Positions 12,524 to 25,558 of a stretch of DNA of 64,000 bases are shown here, piece by piece. This DNA is from Apostichopus japonicus (taxonomy: Eukaryota; Echinodermata; Holothuroidea; Aspidochirotida; Stichopodidae), in the NCBI RefSeq assembly GCF_037975245.1, contig NC_092569.1, positions 4,238,501 through 4,302,500 on the forward strand. Reading direction: 5' to 3'. Numbering within the stretch: position 1 is the first letter of the stretch; every line of letters begins with the position of its first letter. A model generated the notes under the pieces. That model was not told the origin of the DNA. It did not search any database and saw nothing but the letters and a program-made list of their open reading frames with translations. The position numbers and the translations under genes were made by a program.

Positions 12524-12559
12524 TTTATTTGTATAAAGACAGATCGAGACTCCTTTATT
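12524..12559 (-). terminator. Possible poly(A) signals of FReD copy B
   Basis: AATAAA occurs on the minus strand at 12554..12559 and again at 12524..12529, about 355-390 bp past the stop codon. The two lie in a 33-bp tandem duplication (agacagatcgagact). Use as the actual polyadenylation signal is inferred. Confidence 0.3.
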
Positions 12560-12912
12560 TGTATCTACTTATATATTTTCGTTTTGGTAAGCGTACACAG
12601 AAGTTCGTGTTTTACATTAAAATGGTAAAGAAATGGAAGCAATATATGTATCTTTCCTATATGAACTTTCCTTTCACTTCCACTGTCTCTGTATAGACTG
12701 CAGAAAGTCCTATACTTTTGAATGTGTCCTCATTGTTGTTGTAATACTCAATAGTTCTCTGAATCAGATAACAAATGATATAGTCCAACGAAGTTGTTGT
12801 ATCCATGACTGACGAGTAAATTGAAACTTAACATGGATGATTGATAAAGATATCTCAGGGTCCAGATTTTACGAAATTTCACAATCTAAATGTGTATGAG
12901 AGATATTGTTTG

Positions 12913-15900
12913 CTATCCAACTGGTCGTATCCTCATTTTTGTACCATCGATGCCGCAATCGTTCCCAGGAAGATTATACCAGAAGATTCCGCGGTAGTCG
13001 CTGTCTTGGTAGTCTCCGTTGAGGTTAGAAGCAGTGCAGTAGTAATAGTATCCACCGTAACTAAAGCGGTAGCAGCGGTTGTAATAATAATAATAAGAAT
13101 AATAATAGCCATACCACCAGGCACCGCGATGCTTCTGTGCACAGTTGACACTACTCCAATGATCGTAGTCCCGATCGTGCGTGCTGAAAGGTTCATTGTT
13201 TCTGTATTTCATGGCGTCATAACCTGAAAGAATGGAAATGAGGACGTATATAATCAACATCGCATACAAAGGAACTGAAATACTCTAACAATAACAATGT
13301 TATGAGGTTAAACATTTTGAGGATTTTATTCCATAACCGTATTTAATCTAGTTTATATTTTAACAAGCTTGCAAGTATTCATAAATACATGCTTGTATGT
13401 TAATATGTGATTGTGTTTACGTGCGAAATGAAGCACGGTCATTTTTAGTGAGGGGGGGGGGGGTGAGATGAATGGATATGATTTATCGCCATGTCAGTTA
13501 GAAAATTCAACGCTTTAATTCTTTTTGTAAGCCAGGTTCGTAGATATAGGTTTTCAAATGTACTCAATTTATCCGATGTAAAAGAAATGTGCAATTAGGT
13601 TAATTTGTCTCAGGGATCATTGAAGGCAAATCTAAAGGAAAAACTGCATCTTTCAGGAAGTGTTTTTTTGCAACGAGATTATAACTACTCAACTGTGTAT
13701 TAGTTTAAAACTTGTTCTCCGCCTCTGAGAGACACATTCACCAATTGAATGTCAAATCATATGCATGTCAATATCATCACTTCCATATGTGTGCTGTGCA
13801 TTCATGAGGCACATTCAATTGAACTATGTAACTATTTGTTCATATTAATGATATCATAGTAAAGTGACTATATAAGGACATCATATGAACACCGCTGTGA
13901 TTTAAATTTTTCTAAATATTAAAAATAAGTAACACACAAACAATTTAGAGAGGTGTAGTGGACGTGATCCCGCCAACAACGCAACTCTGTCGGTTATCGC
14001 GATGACACTGCAAGTGATATTTGGATAATAGTGTAATAAATAGAGCCCAGCTTTTGTGTCAAGGTTCAAATGTTTAAAGTGTTCTGAATTTCCATGTTAC
14101 TCAGATTCGAGCAGTAACGGTCATCATTGTCTTTTCGATCAGCAAGCTATGCTCATTTGCATTGAACAGCATTGGGCCCAGTTTTTGTTATAATAATGAT
14201 ATATGTAATGACTGCATCTTCCAATTAGCGCGTAATGCCAAATGTGCAAGTGGTCTAAAATATATTAAACTTGATTGCAGCTCGGGAAAGTTAACCTTTG
14301 AAAATGATCATGATTAAGAAATTTCATCTTATCTACCGCCTGTATTTTGTAAGTAATTATGATAAGCATAGTTTTTTATTCTAGTTTTCTAGGAAATAGT
14401 GTTATCATAACATACTTGTTTTCCGTTCCCTTCACTGAGTTTAGCCACGATGTCGTGTGGGGTTTATTAATCATAATTAAATGTATTACACATGCAGTAG
14501 TTTTCGAGTAAAAATAAATTTTTTAAATGAAAATGGGTTACATATTACATGTTCATATTTGTTTTGTTTTTTTGTTTTTTGTAGTCTCTTAGCAAGATTC
14601 ATTTTTCAAGCATCCTGTGAAGTTCTGTAGAGGTTATTATGCACCCAAACCATTATAAACTAACGTTATCAAACAAAAGCTTCATAAATTTGCAAAAAAA
14701 CTTAAATAAAAACTAACGTTATCAAAGAAAAGCTTCATAAATTTGCAAAATACACCAACCTGCATTTCCTGTGTACGAGCCTATAGAGAGTCTATATTTA
14801 TTACCCTCGTCTCCAATTCTGAATGTGGAGTAGCGGGCGTGGAACTGTGAACCAGCTGAATCTATCAGGTCAATCTGTAGTTGGTAGGTCTTCTGAGTTG
14901 TAAGGTCGTGAATCTTGTCGTTACCAAGCCAGTGATCCCCGCTTGGACTTCCAAACCCGTCCCTGTATGCATTCCAATCACGATAGAAGTTAACTGAACC
15001 AGACGTCCTTTTCTGGAGAATCTAGAAATATGTAAAGATATAAATATGATATAAAGTTAAATATCGTTCCAATGCTGTTTCCGTTCATTATTTTCTCGTA
15101 CACTTTAATCTGAAATAGGGCAGATGTTTTATTTCTTCCAAAAACTGATGGATAGCAACGTACTCACACATTTCATGGAAGTTGGTTCGCAACTCGTTTT
15201 ACCGGTAAACACGTGTTTTAAATACTTAGTAACGATAAGGAAATCGTATAATACTGTACGGAAGAAAACAAAAGGTAAATTGATGCATCGCCAAAGATCT
15301 GAAATGGCGCAATGAATGGGAATGTATTTATATAATATAGCCTAATATAATAGTGCCAATGCATCCTCCATCTGACAAACGTATATAGATGTTTATCGCA
15401 AGCATCCAATTTCTGCCAAAGATCGGTATTGCTCTTCAATTGCCTCAGACCCTTACTCATGTTTCGCTCACAAAGACAACCAGGCCAACCGTGAAAGTTA
15501 TTGACGTTACCGTTGTGTTTATATACTGATATTCGTTCTTAGAAGTTGTTCAATGGACAATTCATTGGACATCTCGCGTCCAACAAACACACTCAGCACA
15601 ACAAAACTCTCAAATTTGTTATGTGAAATCCTCTTTCCTGTGAGTGTTGAAATTAACTTGATATTCAACGTCAGACATACTGAAGATCAATCGACTCGAT
15701 ATATCGACAAACTTGCCCTGTTTAATTGAGAAGAAGCTTTATAGTTCCTTTCTTACATTTAGACATGCACTGCCCGTGGGTCCACATGCAACTCGACCAA
15801 GACGGTCAGAAGTTATCCCTCTCTTGAGGAATGTAAAGACTTACCGTCCATCCTCCTCCGTTCGTTGACATCTCACAGTAGACCTGGAAGCCAGAATCCT

Positions 15901-18900
15901 CCCTGCCAGTAGGATAGATGGTATAAACCCCGTCGGTACGGATCCCTGTATTGTATATCTCGTAGCAATCCTTCCGGGGTTCGTTCCGAATACACGTTAC
16001 CCCATCTCCTTCATACCTATCGTTGCAAATACATCTTCTCACACCGTCTCTCTCCTGACACGTCGCATTGTCACTACACCGGTAGTCATCTTCATAACTC
16101 AGCCGATTGTCGCTGCAGTTTACACGGGAAGTACAGTCAGAATTGACAAATGTTTCACCGTCCTGTCATGGAAAACAGACCTTTCAATTTCAGTTTATCA
16201 AAAACCATTTGCTGACTCACTTTTCACTAATGAATTTAAGTCAAATTACCATAACCAGTGTTTTTTCACGTATTGCTCATGCATGAATATTTCATAAAAT
16301 ACTCTATGCAAACAGTAACCTGAAAGATTTAGCGAAGAAGGAACATGAAAGTGAGTAAGCATGTGGAAATGAGGAATTGTCTTGTACTGCAACATCTTCC
16401 GTACCATGATTAGCTTATGGAAGAAGTTGACCAAATCAGCGTTTACTTTTGGAGCAGGTTGAATGAGCAAAAAAGGCAACAAACTTCTCACTGATCCATT
16501 GACTTACATTAAGCACACTTCCCTTTTCTTGTAAAAAGCATCCACACTGACTTTGAGGTATGCAGTTCTCTCCTTGTATCATATAATCGTTTGGACAGAT
16601 GCACCTTTCTGATTCCATAGATGCTGAATTAATACACGTATCGGGTTCGGTACATCGTCTCTCGCATGTGCTATTAGAAAATATCGTATTCGATGGACAC
16701 GGATCTGGGTCTGGATATGGGTAAAGGTAAATGAAGACATAATCTTTTAATTAACTTGGGAGTTATGACTTCTTTGACACATTGAAATTAGTAAATGGTC
16801 CAGAAATAAAGTCGCAATTGCTTCCGATATACCCTTTCTCACCTACAGGACAGACAGGAATGTTTGGGTGGGGGGATTGAAACGGTTAACAGTATATATA
16901 AGGTACGCAACACTACTTGACAACAAGGAAATTGTTGTATTTCTTTTATTACATTAAGGATAATAGTTCTATTCAAATTTTGGTGCTCCCAATTTTTTCT
17001 CTCTTCTTGGGTAATAAATAAATGTTTCAATAATTCTACTAGAAACTCTAAAAGTAACATTTAGGAATTTAAGAGAAACTTGACAGGTACCCACATTCTC
17101 GTCTATTAACATAGCTTTTACGTAGTAAGGAAATAAGATGAAAATCTATCTTCGCTGAGAAATGTAAACACAGAACAGTTACCTGCATTGCCACCTTCCT
17201 CTCCAAGACTTTGAATAGAGTATTGGCTCCATTCATCAACGATACGAAAATCGTCGTAGGTCACGTGATACGAGTGCCCTGCAGCATCCGTAAAGTCAAT
17301 ACGAAGTTGATATTTCTTTTGATTAGTTAGGTGAGCGATTTTTTCATTTCCTAACCAAAATTCACTTCCCAGAAATCCAAAACCGTTCTTGTATTCGTTC
17401 CAATTCCGATTAAAGTTGATGAATCCATCCGTCCGTCGCTGTATTACCTGTCGTAAATAAAACAGAATGAAGATAGGCCTATGTTTATTTCTTGCACAAT
17501 GAAGATGTTTTTTGTTTTTTTGGTGGCTGGAACTGGTTTTTAGCAAAATTGCTCAAATTTTCTGAATATTTAAGTGAAAACCACATCCTCATAGGATGTT
17601 TCATTGCAACGCGTAGAATTTGATTTTTTTTCTCCAAGTTTCCATGATAAGTTGCCGATCCATCTGGCAACAGCAGAATGGGTGATGGATATCATAAAAG
17701 CACTTCAGCTGAAAAAATTATTTATGGTCTTTTAATAAATTTTTAATCATTTATTCACAGATAAAAATAATATTTCTACAAAAAAGATATATTTTGATAA
17801 AAATTCTTAGTACTGAGAAATTTGACAAACTAAGTTAATATTATAAATTTATCAGGTTCCAAGAATTAATCAACAAGGAAATTATGATAACATAAGTAAA
17901 TCTTTTGAAGAACATCTGCCCAGATGACATCACAGATCTCATACTGTGATCTAACTTCCTGGAGTAGCTGAAGGTTTAGCCAGCCAAAAATAGGTAACAT
18001 TCAATCAACAATACCTCATGTTACAGGCAAGAAATTGAGGTGAGATTTTCAACTAGCAGGGTGAAACACTTTCTCTTCAATATAACTATCACATTGTTTA
18101 TTCACCAGTAAATAAATTTAACTGCCAAGTTAGTAAAAAAGTTGACTCGAGTCGTCCACACTACGTTACTCAATATTTAGTTTCATCATGCGTAAATTTT
18201 GATATTTGAAGAAAAACTTTTTTTTTACTTATGAAATTTTAATGCTGCCTCTTGAAGTTCAATCAAACTTGGTCCTCCTATTGTTCGAATACGAACCCAA
18301 ACAAAACTTCATTAATAAAGTTCCTGGTTGTTTGGGGTCTTCCGTTGGTCAATTTTATTGACTAGTCCAGTATTATATTTTGAATTTTTGAAACTATTTA
18401 TAAGCTTAGCTAACGTTATCAACTTACCGTCCATCCATCACTGCCTGAGTCGTTATCACAGTACACTTCGAACGGCTCTGGGAAACCAGCAGGTTTGATT
18501 TTGTAAACACCAGATGCATTTTGGGTATTTGAACAGGTACTGAGGATTTCTTGGCAATCTTTCGGGTTCTCGGTTGATTGAAATAGAAAGTAAGATAAAC
18601 CTATAACAGAAAATAATGGAAGAGAGCAGCATTAACTTTATCTAAGGAAGGATCATTTAATTGATTGACTTATTTTTTGTATTTAGTCCTAATTTCATGT
18701 AGTTCATTCCCTTCACCAAAACGAGTGCCCGGTTAGCATACACGCCGATTACTCAGATCCAATGATACCATCTCAACGACCTTTCAAACCACCGAGAAAG
18801 CTGTCTGTCAATGAATAACATGTCTACTTAACTCCTGCTTCCTCCCTCCTCTCTCTTCCATCCTCCATCCTCCCTCAACAATTTGTATACAAATTTAGAA

Positions 18901-21900
18901 CCATTTGATTTTGCTTTTTTATATTAAAGTTTATTCTTACGGAAACACCTTCATTAATGAACAAACGTGCAAATGATTTCAAATACGAATAATATCACCT
19001 GGAATCGTAAAGGGGTTGTGAATGTTTTAAGCTAAAGTGTAAGAAATTATACATATAGTCAATAACAAAAGGTAACTTACTCGATGATCGATTAGTGACG
19101 TCAGCAGAAGCCTGCATGGTAAGACAAATAACGTATAGACTGATCTTTTATATCCTTAATGCACATAAATATTAATGAATTGTTGGAGTTTAATAAACGG
19201 TTCAATATTAAAATAATCATGTTGTTACGTTTCCTTTCACTTTATTAAATATGAAAGCATTAATTCTGTGACGAACTCCAATTATAAAGTGCGTAACATT
19301 GTCATTATTACTGAAATTATCGCAAATTATAAATACATAATCTAAACAAGGCAATAGTATTTACGGAAAAAACTAACGTACAGCAGGTCGGTGTAAACCA
19401 CATTTTCTGGAACAAAGGATCGTTTTTGTTTCTTTAAAGAAGCATATTAGGCAAAGTGACCAGTCGTCCCAAAGGTCAAATTTTTCTCGTTATCAGATTC
19501 AGATATCCACAGAACAACAACAACTGCCAAAACCCATTTTTGTTTGGCTCTCTCTCTCTATTTCCTTGTCGGTATATGATATTTGTTTTTCGTAGGAAAA
19601 AAATGATATTTTTGACCAGCAAATACTACGATTGCTTTTTGTTTTCTTTCCCCAGACAATGTTGTAATTGGCTTCTTTTTAATTTATTTTTTTCGTTTCG
19701 ATTTCGTGATGTATAATGCATGGCCTTACACGAAAATATCCGCCGTGATGCGAGTCGACAATCACCGCTATATAGTTTTGTATTTCCCCTGTCACTCATT
19801 TTGTTATCATATTTTTGTTTTCGCAAGAAACATTTTCATTCTGTTTTCAAAATTACCAGTGCAGTTCCTCACCACAGTCTCCCAAATAAATAAGGCAAAA
19901 TGTCAATAACTTTCGACAGGAAAACGTAATAAAATTAAATAGACATTCTTGGCAGAAGGTCCTATATTTACCGATGCTTTAAAAAACGTCGATAGCAATG
20001 AACAAAGACTTTGTAGGATTTAACAACAGATGCTCAATCCCTGTGTTCTGGAAACGGTTATTATGAATTTCATAAGATCGCGTGCATTTAACTCAGTATA
20101 CCTTTGTCTGGTATCTTGATATAAAATGGAGATACTGTTTCGTAGTTACGAACGGAATCAACGCTGAGTCGTTCGGACAAGTTCTTTGCATAGAGAAATA
20201 TCGTTCTGGCAAGTATATACATGTGCACATTAATTATTTATATATTTATTAAACTAATGATTTAACCTTTTCACCAAATTCCGATATTTCCTGCGAGCAT
20301 GAAATGAAGTTATACCGATAATTTGAACTCATTAGCTCATTAGCTACTGATGTGTAGTTTCAGTAACGTTAAAAATCTGTTTTGTATGTCCAGAAACAAG
20401 CGGTATCGATCTAAAATTGCAAGCGTGTTAACCACAACCTATACGTTTACCATTTTGTTTGGGAAATTTCTTAGAATATAACTCGACTCAATGACCACTG
20501 ACGTGTAGTTTTACGTAAGGTTAAAAATCTGCTATATCGTTAAAAAAAGTAAAACTGTATCAATCTACAATAAACATAAACAGGAAGATAGTTAACCCCA
20601 ACTCTTACCATCACGTTTACAACAAGCTTACGTTTCCCATGTACTAGTAAAGTTCTTAGAACACAATGGTATGACATTATATTCGACATACATTTGAGTT
20701 GCATGGTAACATACATACGCCTTCCTTTACTTTTAGACAATTTCTCTGTGACTGTACGAGCAATTTTTGTTAGTGGGATGACAGAGATCCTTTGGTTTAA
20801 CACAAGGATGTGTAAGTTAATTGGTGACCAAAAGGCCGAGGTAAAAGATTATGGTGATATTTTGTATTTTAACAACATATGTTTGTCGTGGCATAACCTC
20901 ATCTTTGCAAAGCTATTATGGTTGTCAGCTTTATCATTTTGTTGAAACAGAAAACTTGGCACGTGAATCATAATACTAAAATTATATAAAGGTGTGTGTA
21001 TGACCAGTTTGAATCATTCAAAATACTATTTTAAAGATAGTAAAGTATAATATGAATGAATTTGGTGTATAATGCACTAATTCGACAATTTTCCTTCATC
21101 TGCATATTACTTATATCTTTATTATAAAATGGTCTAATGCGTCTTTCGCGTTGCCAGTAATATTTTAAAGCTTGAGAATCTTGACACATAACCCACATGA
21201 AGTTTACAGTGTTAGGATAAAGTAATATCATGTTTTTCTAACAACGCAAAATGTTATTACAAAAGGTTATCCTGAATATAACAAAGAAATATCGTTCTTA
21301 ATTTCGATAAAATGATAGATTAATTTCATCAATCTATTTCTCAAAATTTTGAGCATCATCGTTATGCATCCAATTTAACATAATTTAGGTTTTGAATTTG
21401 AAACATAGAATCGGTTGGATCAAAGCAGTAAGCCTATAACGGTAACATGGGCTGTTGCCTTTTTCTTATTTTAAATCCCGTCTATAGTTTTGCTACAAAT
21501 GGTTCCTTTCGTATAATGCAGCTTCGAAAATACTCTGAAGTAAACTATAATCCTGCCTTACACTCTCCTTACTGACATGAACTCATGTTTCTATATGTTA
21601 TAAACACACATATTTTATTGTTTAATAAATATGTTAAAAATATAAATCTGTCAATAAAGAGCATATTACCCCTTTCTATTCACATCTACATAATACAGCG
21701 AAAACAGCGAAAACAGAAATAGAAATGGAGTACATTTTTCAGCCACCAAATTTGTGAAACAAACTAATAAATTGTTACTGTTAAATGAAATCATTCGCGC
21801 TTCTTGCGCTTCACTTCTAACCTATAGTTTCTTGAGATCTCCCTATCCTAGTTAAAAGGAATAATATAAAATGAGTAGGCGCAGGCATGCTACTTTGAGT

Positions 21901-24900
21901 GTAAATTATCAAAACGGACTATCATTTGTGAAAACGTTTGTTAAAAATACCGAAGTTCGTAATGCGGAATCGCTTTCAACTGTACACTGGAGAACACAAT
22001 TGAATAAATGTCGTAGAAACAGGCTGTCACGAAATCAGCGACGTTTACACCGTGTTAGGTTTGATCTTTCTCACCGTAAATATGAAATAAACATTGCATT
22101 TGCAGTTAAAAACCAATCGCTTTTGGAGCAACAATGCTTCCGTCCAAGCTTATCAAAATTTAAATTGAGAAGAAAACATATTTAGCATGTTTTTCATAGA
22201 ATCAATACTTTTGTTTATCGGAGGAAGAAGATTCAAACAGTTAACGCTGTCAGAATAAGCTTCAAGAAGTAATTGTTTAAAGTACAAATATAAGGAGACA
22301 ATTCACGGGATATTAAATGGGAACGCTGTTAAATATTTTTCAATTTAGTTTCCTATACAAAGTGGTCGAATGTTCAAATAACACTTTGAGATTCAAAAGC
22401 GATTCAAATTCTACGTCTCGCAACGTAAATTGCCCAAGTAAGTAGGACGATATCTTTTGTTGTCAATATAGTGTATAAGAACTGTAAAAAAGATATATAT
22501 ATATATATATGTTTTTTAATATTACGACTAACATAGATGAAAAAAAGCTTCTTTGGTATATACACTGACAAAGTCTACAATTTTCTCAAGGATTCTTTAG
22601 CAATTCGTTTTTTTCATTGTATAAATTATATCACGTCTACAGAATTTTTCAAGGAGTAGGCTACCAACTTGAAAGTATTCAAACTGATGAATTATTTGAC
22701 ACGTTTAACGTTTCCATATTTTTGTAAGGAAAAAGGGTATCGACAAATCGTCAAATTGTGAACTTGTTCAAAGTCATTTCCATTAAAATAAGTTGTTGAA
22801 TCTGAGACGCTCCTAATCAGGGATCCAAATACATGGACTTTAATATCTATAGACTTACCGACAGGGATGACAAGAAAAAATCAATAATTTGAGTCTTAAT
22901 CATCTAAGTATATTTTCAAATGACAAACTGGGATTATCCTATCTGAAAAAAAATATTTCCTGTAATAGGAAATCATCACTCGACAGAATGAGCAAATTTT
23001 AATGATGAACATCGTCATTTAGTGCATTTCATAGATCAACTTTAGGTTCAAACTTTTAAAAATCAAGTCTGCTAAGCAAGCTACATTTTCTTATATCAAT
23101 GAAAAATGATCATTATACGAAGTAATATCTGTATATATCGAGCTTGGTTTAGTCGTTCAAAATAGACTAGAAAAAAACTTCAAACAAATATGTTTTAATT
23201 AGTTTAATACGTTACAGTAAAAGTACTTGCTAATTGTTTCTTCTTTCATTTGTTAGACAAGAAATATATCAAACTAAGTCTCGACTTGTGAAGATATAAC
23301 ACTTGTTATAGATGAAGAAGATCTTATAGAAAACATTTGCGTTGTAGTTTATAGGTAATTTTTTTTTTTTATTCTTTTTTAGGACCGGTCGAGTAAAGAA
23401 TTATGAACACGAATCATTACGAAAACTTCAACAATATGAAGACAAGAAAGTTCATTACAAAGACATTTTTAACTGAATAATTTGAGTCTTAATCATCTAA
23501 GTATATATCAAAAAGACAAACTACGGTGATCCTAGTTGTAAAATCCTTACTGTCAAAGAAATCACCACTCGACAGAGAGGGCAACTTTTAATGATGAACA
23601 TCGTTATTTAGTGCATTTCATAGATTAACTTTAGGTTCAAACTTTTAAAACTCACGTTTACTAAGCAAGCTTCATATTCTTATATCATTGAAAAATGATC
23701 ATTATATGAAGTAATATCTGTGTATATCGAGCTTGATTTAATGGTTCAAAATAGACAAGTAAAAAACTTTAAAGAAATATGTTTCAACTAGTTCAATACG
23801 TTACATCAAAAGTACTTGCTCATTTGTTTTCATCTTTCATATGTTAGACAAGAAATATATCTAAGTCGCGACTTGTGAAGATATAACACTTGTTAATAGA
23901 TGACTAAAGTCTTATAACGTACATTTGCGTTGTAGTTTAAAGTTTACACTCCGTTTTTTTTTTTTTAGGACAGGTCGAGTTAAGAATTATGAACACGAAT
24001 CATTACGAAAAATTCAACAATATGAAGACAATTAAGTTCTTTACAAGGACATTTCTTAGCTGAATAATTTGAGTCTTAATCATCTAAGTATATATCAAAA
24101 AGACAAGCTGTGGTTATCCTAGCTGTAAAATCTTTACTTTAAACTTTGAGGAAATCATCACTCGACAGGATGGCAAATTTTGGTGATGAACATTATTATT
24201 TTTTTAGTGCATTACATAGATCCAGTTTAGGTTCAAACTTTTAAAAATCACGTCTGCTAAGCGAGCTACATTTCTTATAATGAAAAATATTGAAATATAA
24301 ATATTATACAAAATCATATCTGTGTATATTGAGCTTGATTTAAATTAGACTAAAAAAATCTTTAAAAATTTTGTTTTAACTAGTTTAATACGTTACATCA
24401 AAAGTCCTTGCTCATTTTTTCTTTTTCATTTGTTAGACAAGAAATATATAGAAGTCGCGACTTTTGAAGATATAACACTTTATAAAATATGAAGTAAGTC
24501 CTATAAAATACATGTGCGTTGTAGTTTAAAGTTTTATTTTTTATTTTGTAGGATAAGTCGAGTAACGAATTATGAAAACGAAACATTACGTTCAACTATC
24601 GTCCACATATGTATAAAAATATATATATATGTATTTTTTTTGGGGGGGGGGGGTCCTGTTGACGTATTAAAATTACATGAATAATATATTTAAAACAGCG
24701 TTGATTTTGCTAACTCGGTGTAGGAAAATAGCAGTGCAGCCTTCATCGGACTGTTTCGTAAAATAACTATTTCACTTAACTGATGGTTAACCTACATCAC
24801 CTATTAAAACAACTTTTGTATTTCCAATTTTTATCTTTTGATAATTGGAAAGCTGAGATGTCAAATATTCGTAAACATGATCGTGAAATTATTGAATACC

Positions 24901-25215
24901 TTCCCCAAAAGTTGTAAACTGTATTTTGGTATCAGTTACATGGAAAATACAACTTGGTGTTACAAACATTGCAGTGATAATAAATACACAGTGTTATTTT
25001 TAATTTTGAAAGAAGACCAAAAATGAACTTTTATGTGAAAAAGTAACGGAGTTGTTAATTGTTTGCATGCAACCTGCAGTCCTCAGCCTACAGACATTTC
25101 ACCCAACTAGTCCATAAAAAATTAAGAAACTTACCGTTATTGATGCAAGGACATTCCATCCCATCAACAATGTGAAAAAGTTGACGCAGAAAAGTTGCCT
25201 TCTTTGGTTCCCCAT
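12913..25215 (-). CDS. Secreted chimeric protein: truncated FReD - TIL - EGF - complete FReD, copy B, complete gene
   Basis: Eight coding exons join in phase: 25215..25135, 19111..19081, 18600..18428, 17447..17183, 16710..16508, 16162..15845, 15021..14760 and 13223..12913 (stop TAG). They total 1644 nt, or 547 residues. Predicted layout: signal peptide 1-27; truncated FReD about 53-183 (NPKDCQEIL to EEGGNAG) with no C-terminal calcium/ligand lobe; TIL-type Cys-rich domain 188-241 (ERCICPNDY, CIPQSQCGC); a TILa/VWC-like linker; EGF-like 267-308 (RCICNDRYEGDGVTC); complete FReD 317-547. The second FReD keeps the calcium-site region (FSTHDRDYDHW) and SNLNG, but carries a tyrosine-rich insertion at 482-506. 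The role is inferred as extracellular recognition or adhesion. The join between exon 4 (phase 1) and the TIL exon is inferred from phase and from the absence of any FReD C-terminal exon in the roughly 470-bp intron. Two separate or alternatively spliced genes remain possible, because the last exon is also phase-compatible with exon 4. The donor of exon 7 (GTTGGT) is weak. Confidence 0.75.
13039..13113 (-). repeat. Coding TAT/TAC microsatellite giving a tyrosine-rich loop
   Basis: It encodes residues 482-506 of FReD copy B, 15 of 25 being Tyr. The plus strand reads as imperfect ataataat arrays. It sits between WWY and the Cys preceding SNLNG, where family members have only two residues. Confidence 0.85.
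15163..15430. repeat. Dispersed repeat, copy 2 (partner 12176..12445)
   Basis: This is the same-orientation partner in the intron between FReD copy B exons 6 and 7. It differs by substitutions and small indels. No terminal repeats were identified. Confidence 0.8.
21871..22185 (+). CDS. Hypothetical 104-codon basic ORF in FReD intron 1 (copy B), opposite strand
   Basis: This is the copy B counterpart of the ORF at 5229..5543. Start and stop positions are identical, and the substitutions are I-V, L-I, V-A, W-S and F-L plus one silent change. Function is unknown. Its mostly non-silent changes argue against strong protein-level constraint, while the absence of indels argues for it. Confidence 0.25.
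   Translation: MSRRRHATLSVNYQNGLSFVKTFVKNTEVRNAESLSTVHWRTQLNKCRRNRLSRNQRRLHRVRFDLSHRKYEINIAFAVKNQSLLEQQCFRPSLSKFKLRRKHI
22873..24570. repeat. Three-unit tandem repeat, about 580 bp per unit (copy B)
   Basis: The same three units as in copy A, with markers near 23381, 23967 and 24549. The triplication therefore predates the gene duplication. No coding content is seen. Confidence 0.85.
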
Positions 25216-25558
25216 CTTGCGAGCCCTGTGCTTTGCGAATGATAACTGAGATTATCTTCATGAATGACTAAAGTGACCATCAAGTACGGTTCGCCGTTTC
25301 GCTTCAAAATGCGGAAATTCTCGAAAAGTACCGAAGACGCTTGTTGAAACTTTGAAAGTTCTTTATCGTATTACATGACGTTTGCGACTAGTGGACCATA
25401 CCATCTTGACAAGTCCCTTCTAGTCTTCCGTTAGAATGTATGTAAATAGAAGCTACGAAATGTCTTGGAGTGACATGATTGGGTGTGACAGCGTTCTAAT
25501 GCGCAAGTCTGCAAGCGGCTGATGTAATTTTAAACGAGGAAGTAAATGAAGATGTTCG

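Larger units (their letters stand above)
9166..12912. other. Intergenic stretch between FReD gene copies
   Basis: It holds the orphan signal-peptide exon (9803..9875), C-runs (9212, 10682), the 85-bp direct repeat at 11619 and the presumed 3' UTR of copy B next to 12912. Open frames here are short and have no family resemblance. Confidence 0.6.
16731..25558. repeat. Segmental duplication, copy B (partner 1..8886)
   Basis: This is the second copy of the FReD 5' gene block. It differs from copy A by an insertion of about 95 bp near 22545-22640 (in intron 1 of the FReD gene) and by a much shorter pyrimidine tract (18832-18876 against 2081-2274). The right boundary is near 25558, just upstream of the first coding exon. 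Confidence 0.95.

Noticed and set aside
12841-13227. Plus-strand open frame rich in Val/Ile
   Set aside because: It is the antisense shadow of the last FReD exon; the minus strand encodes recognisable FReD motifs.
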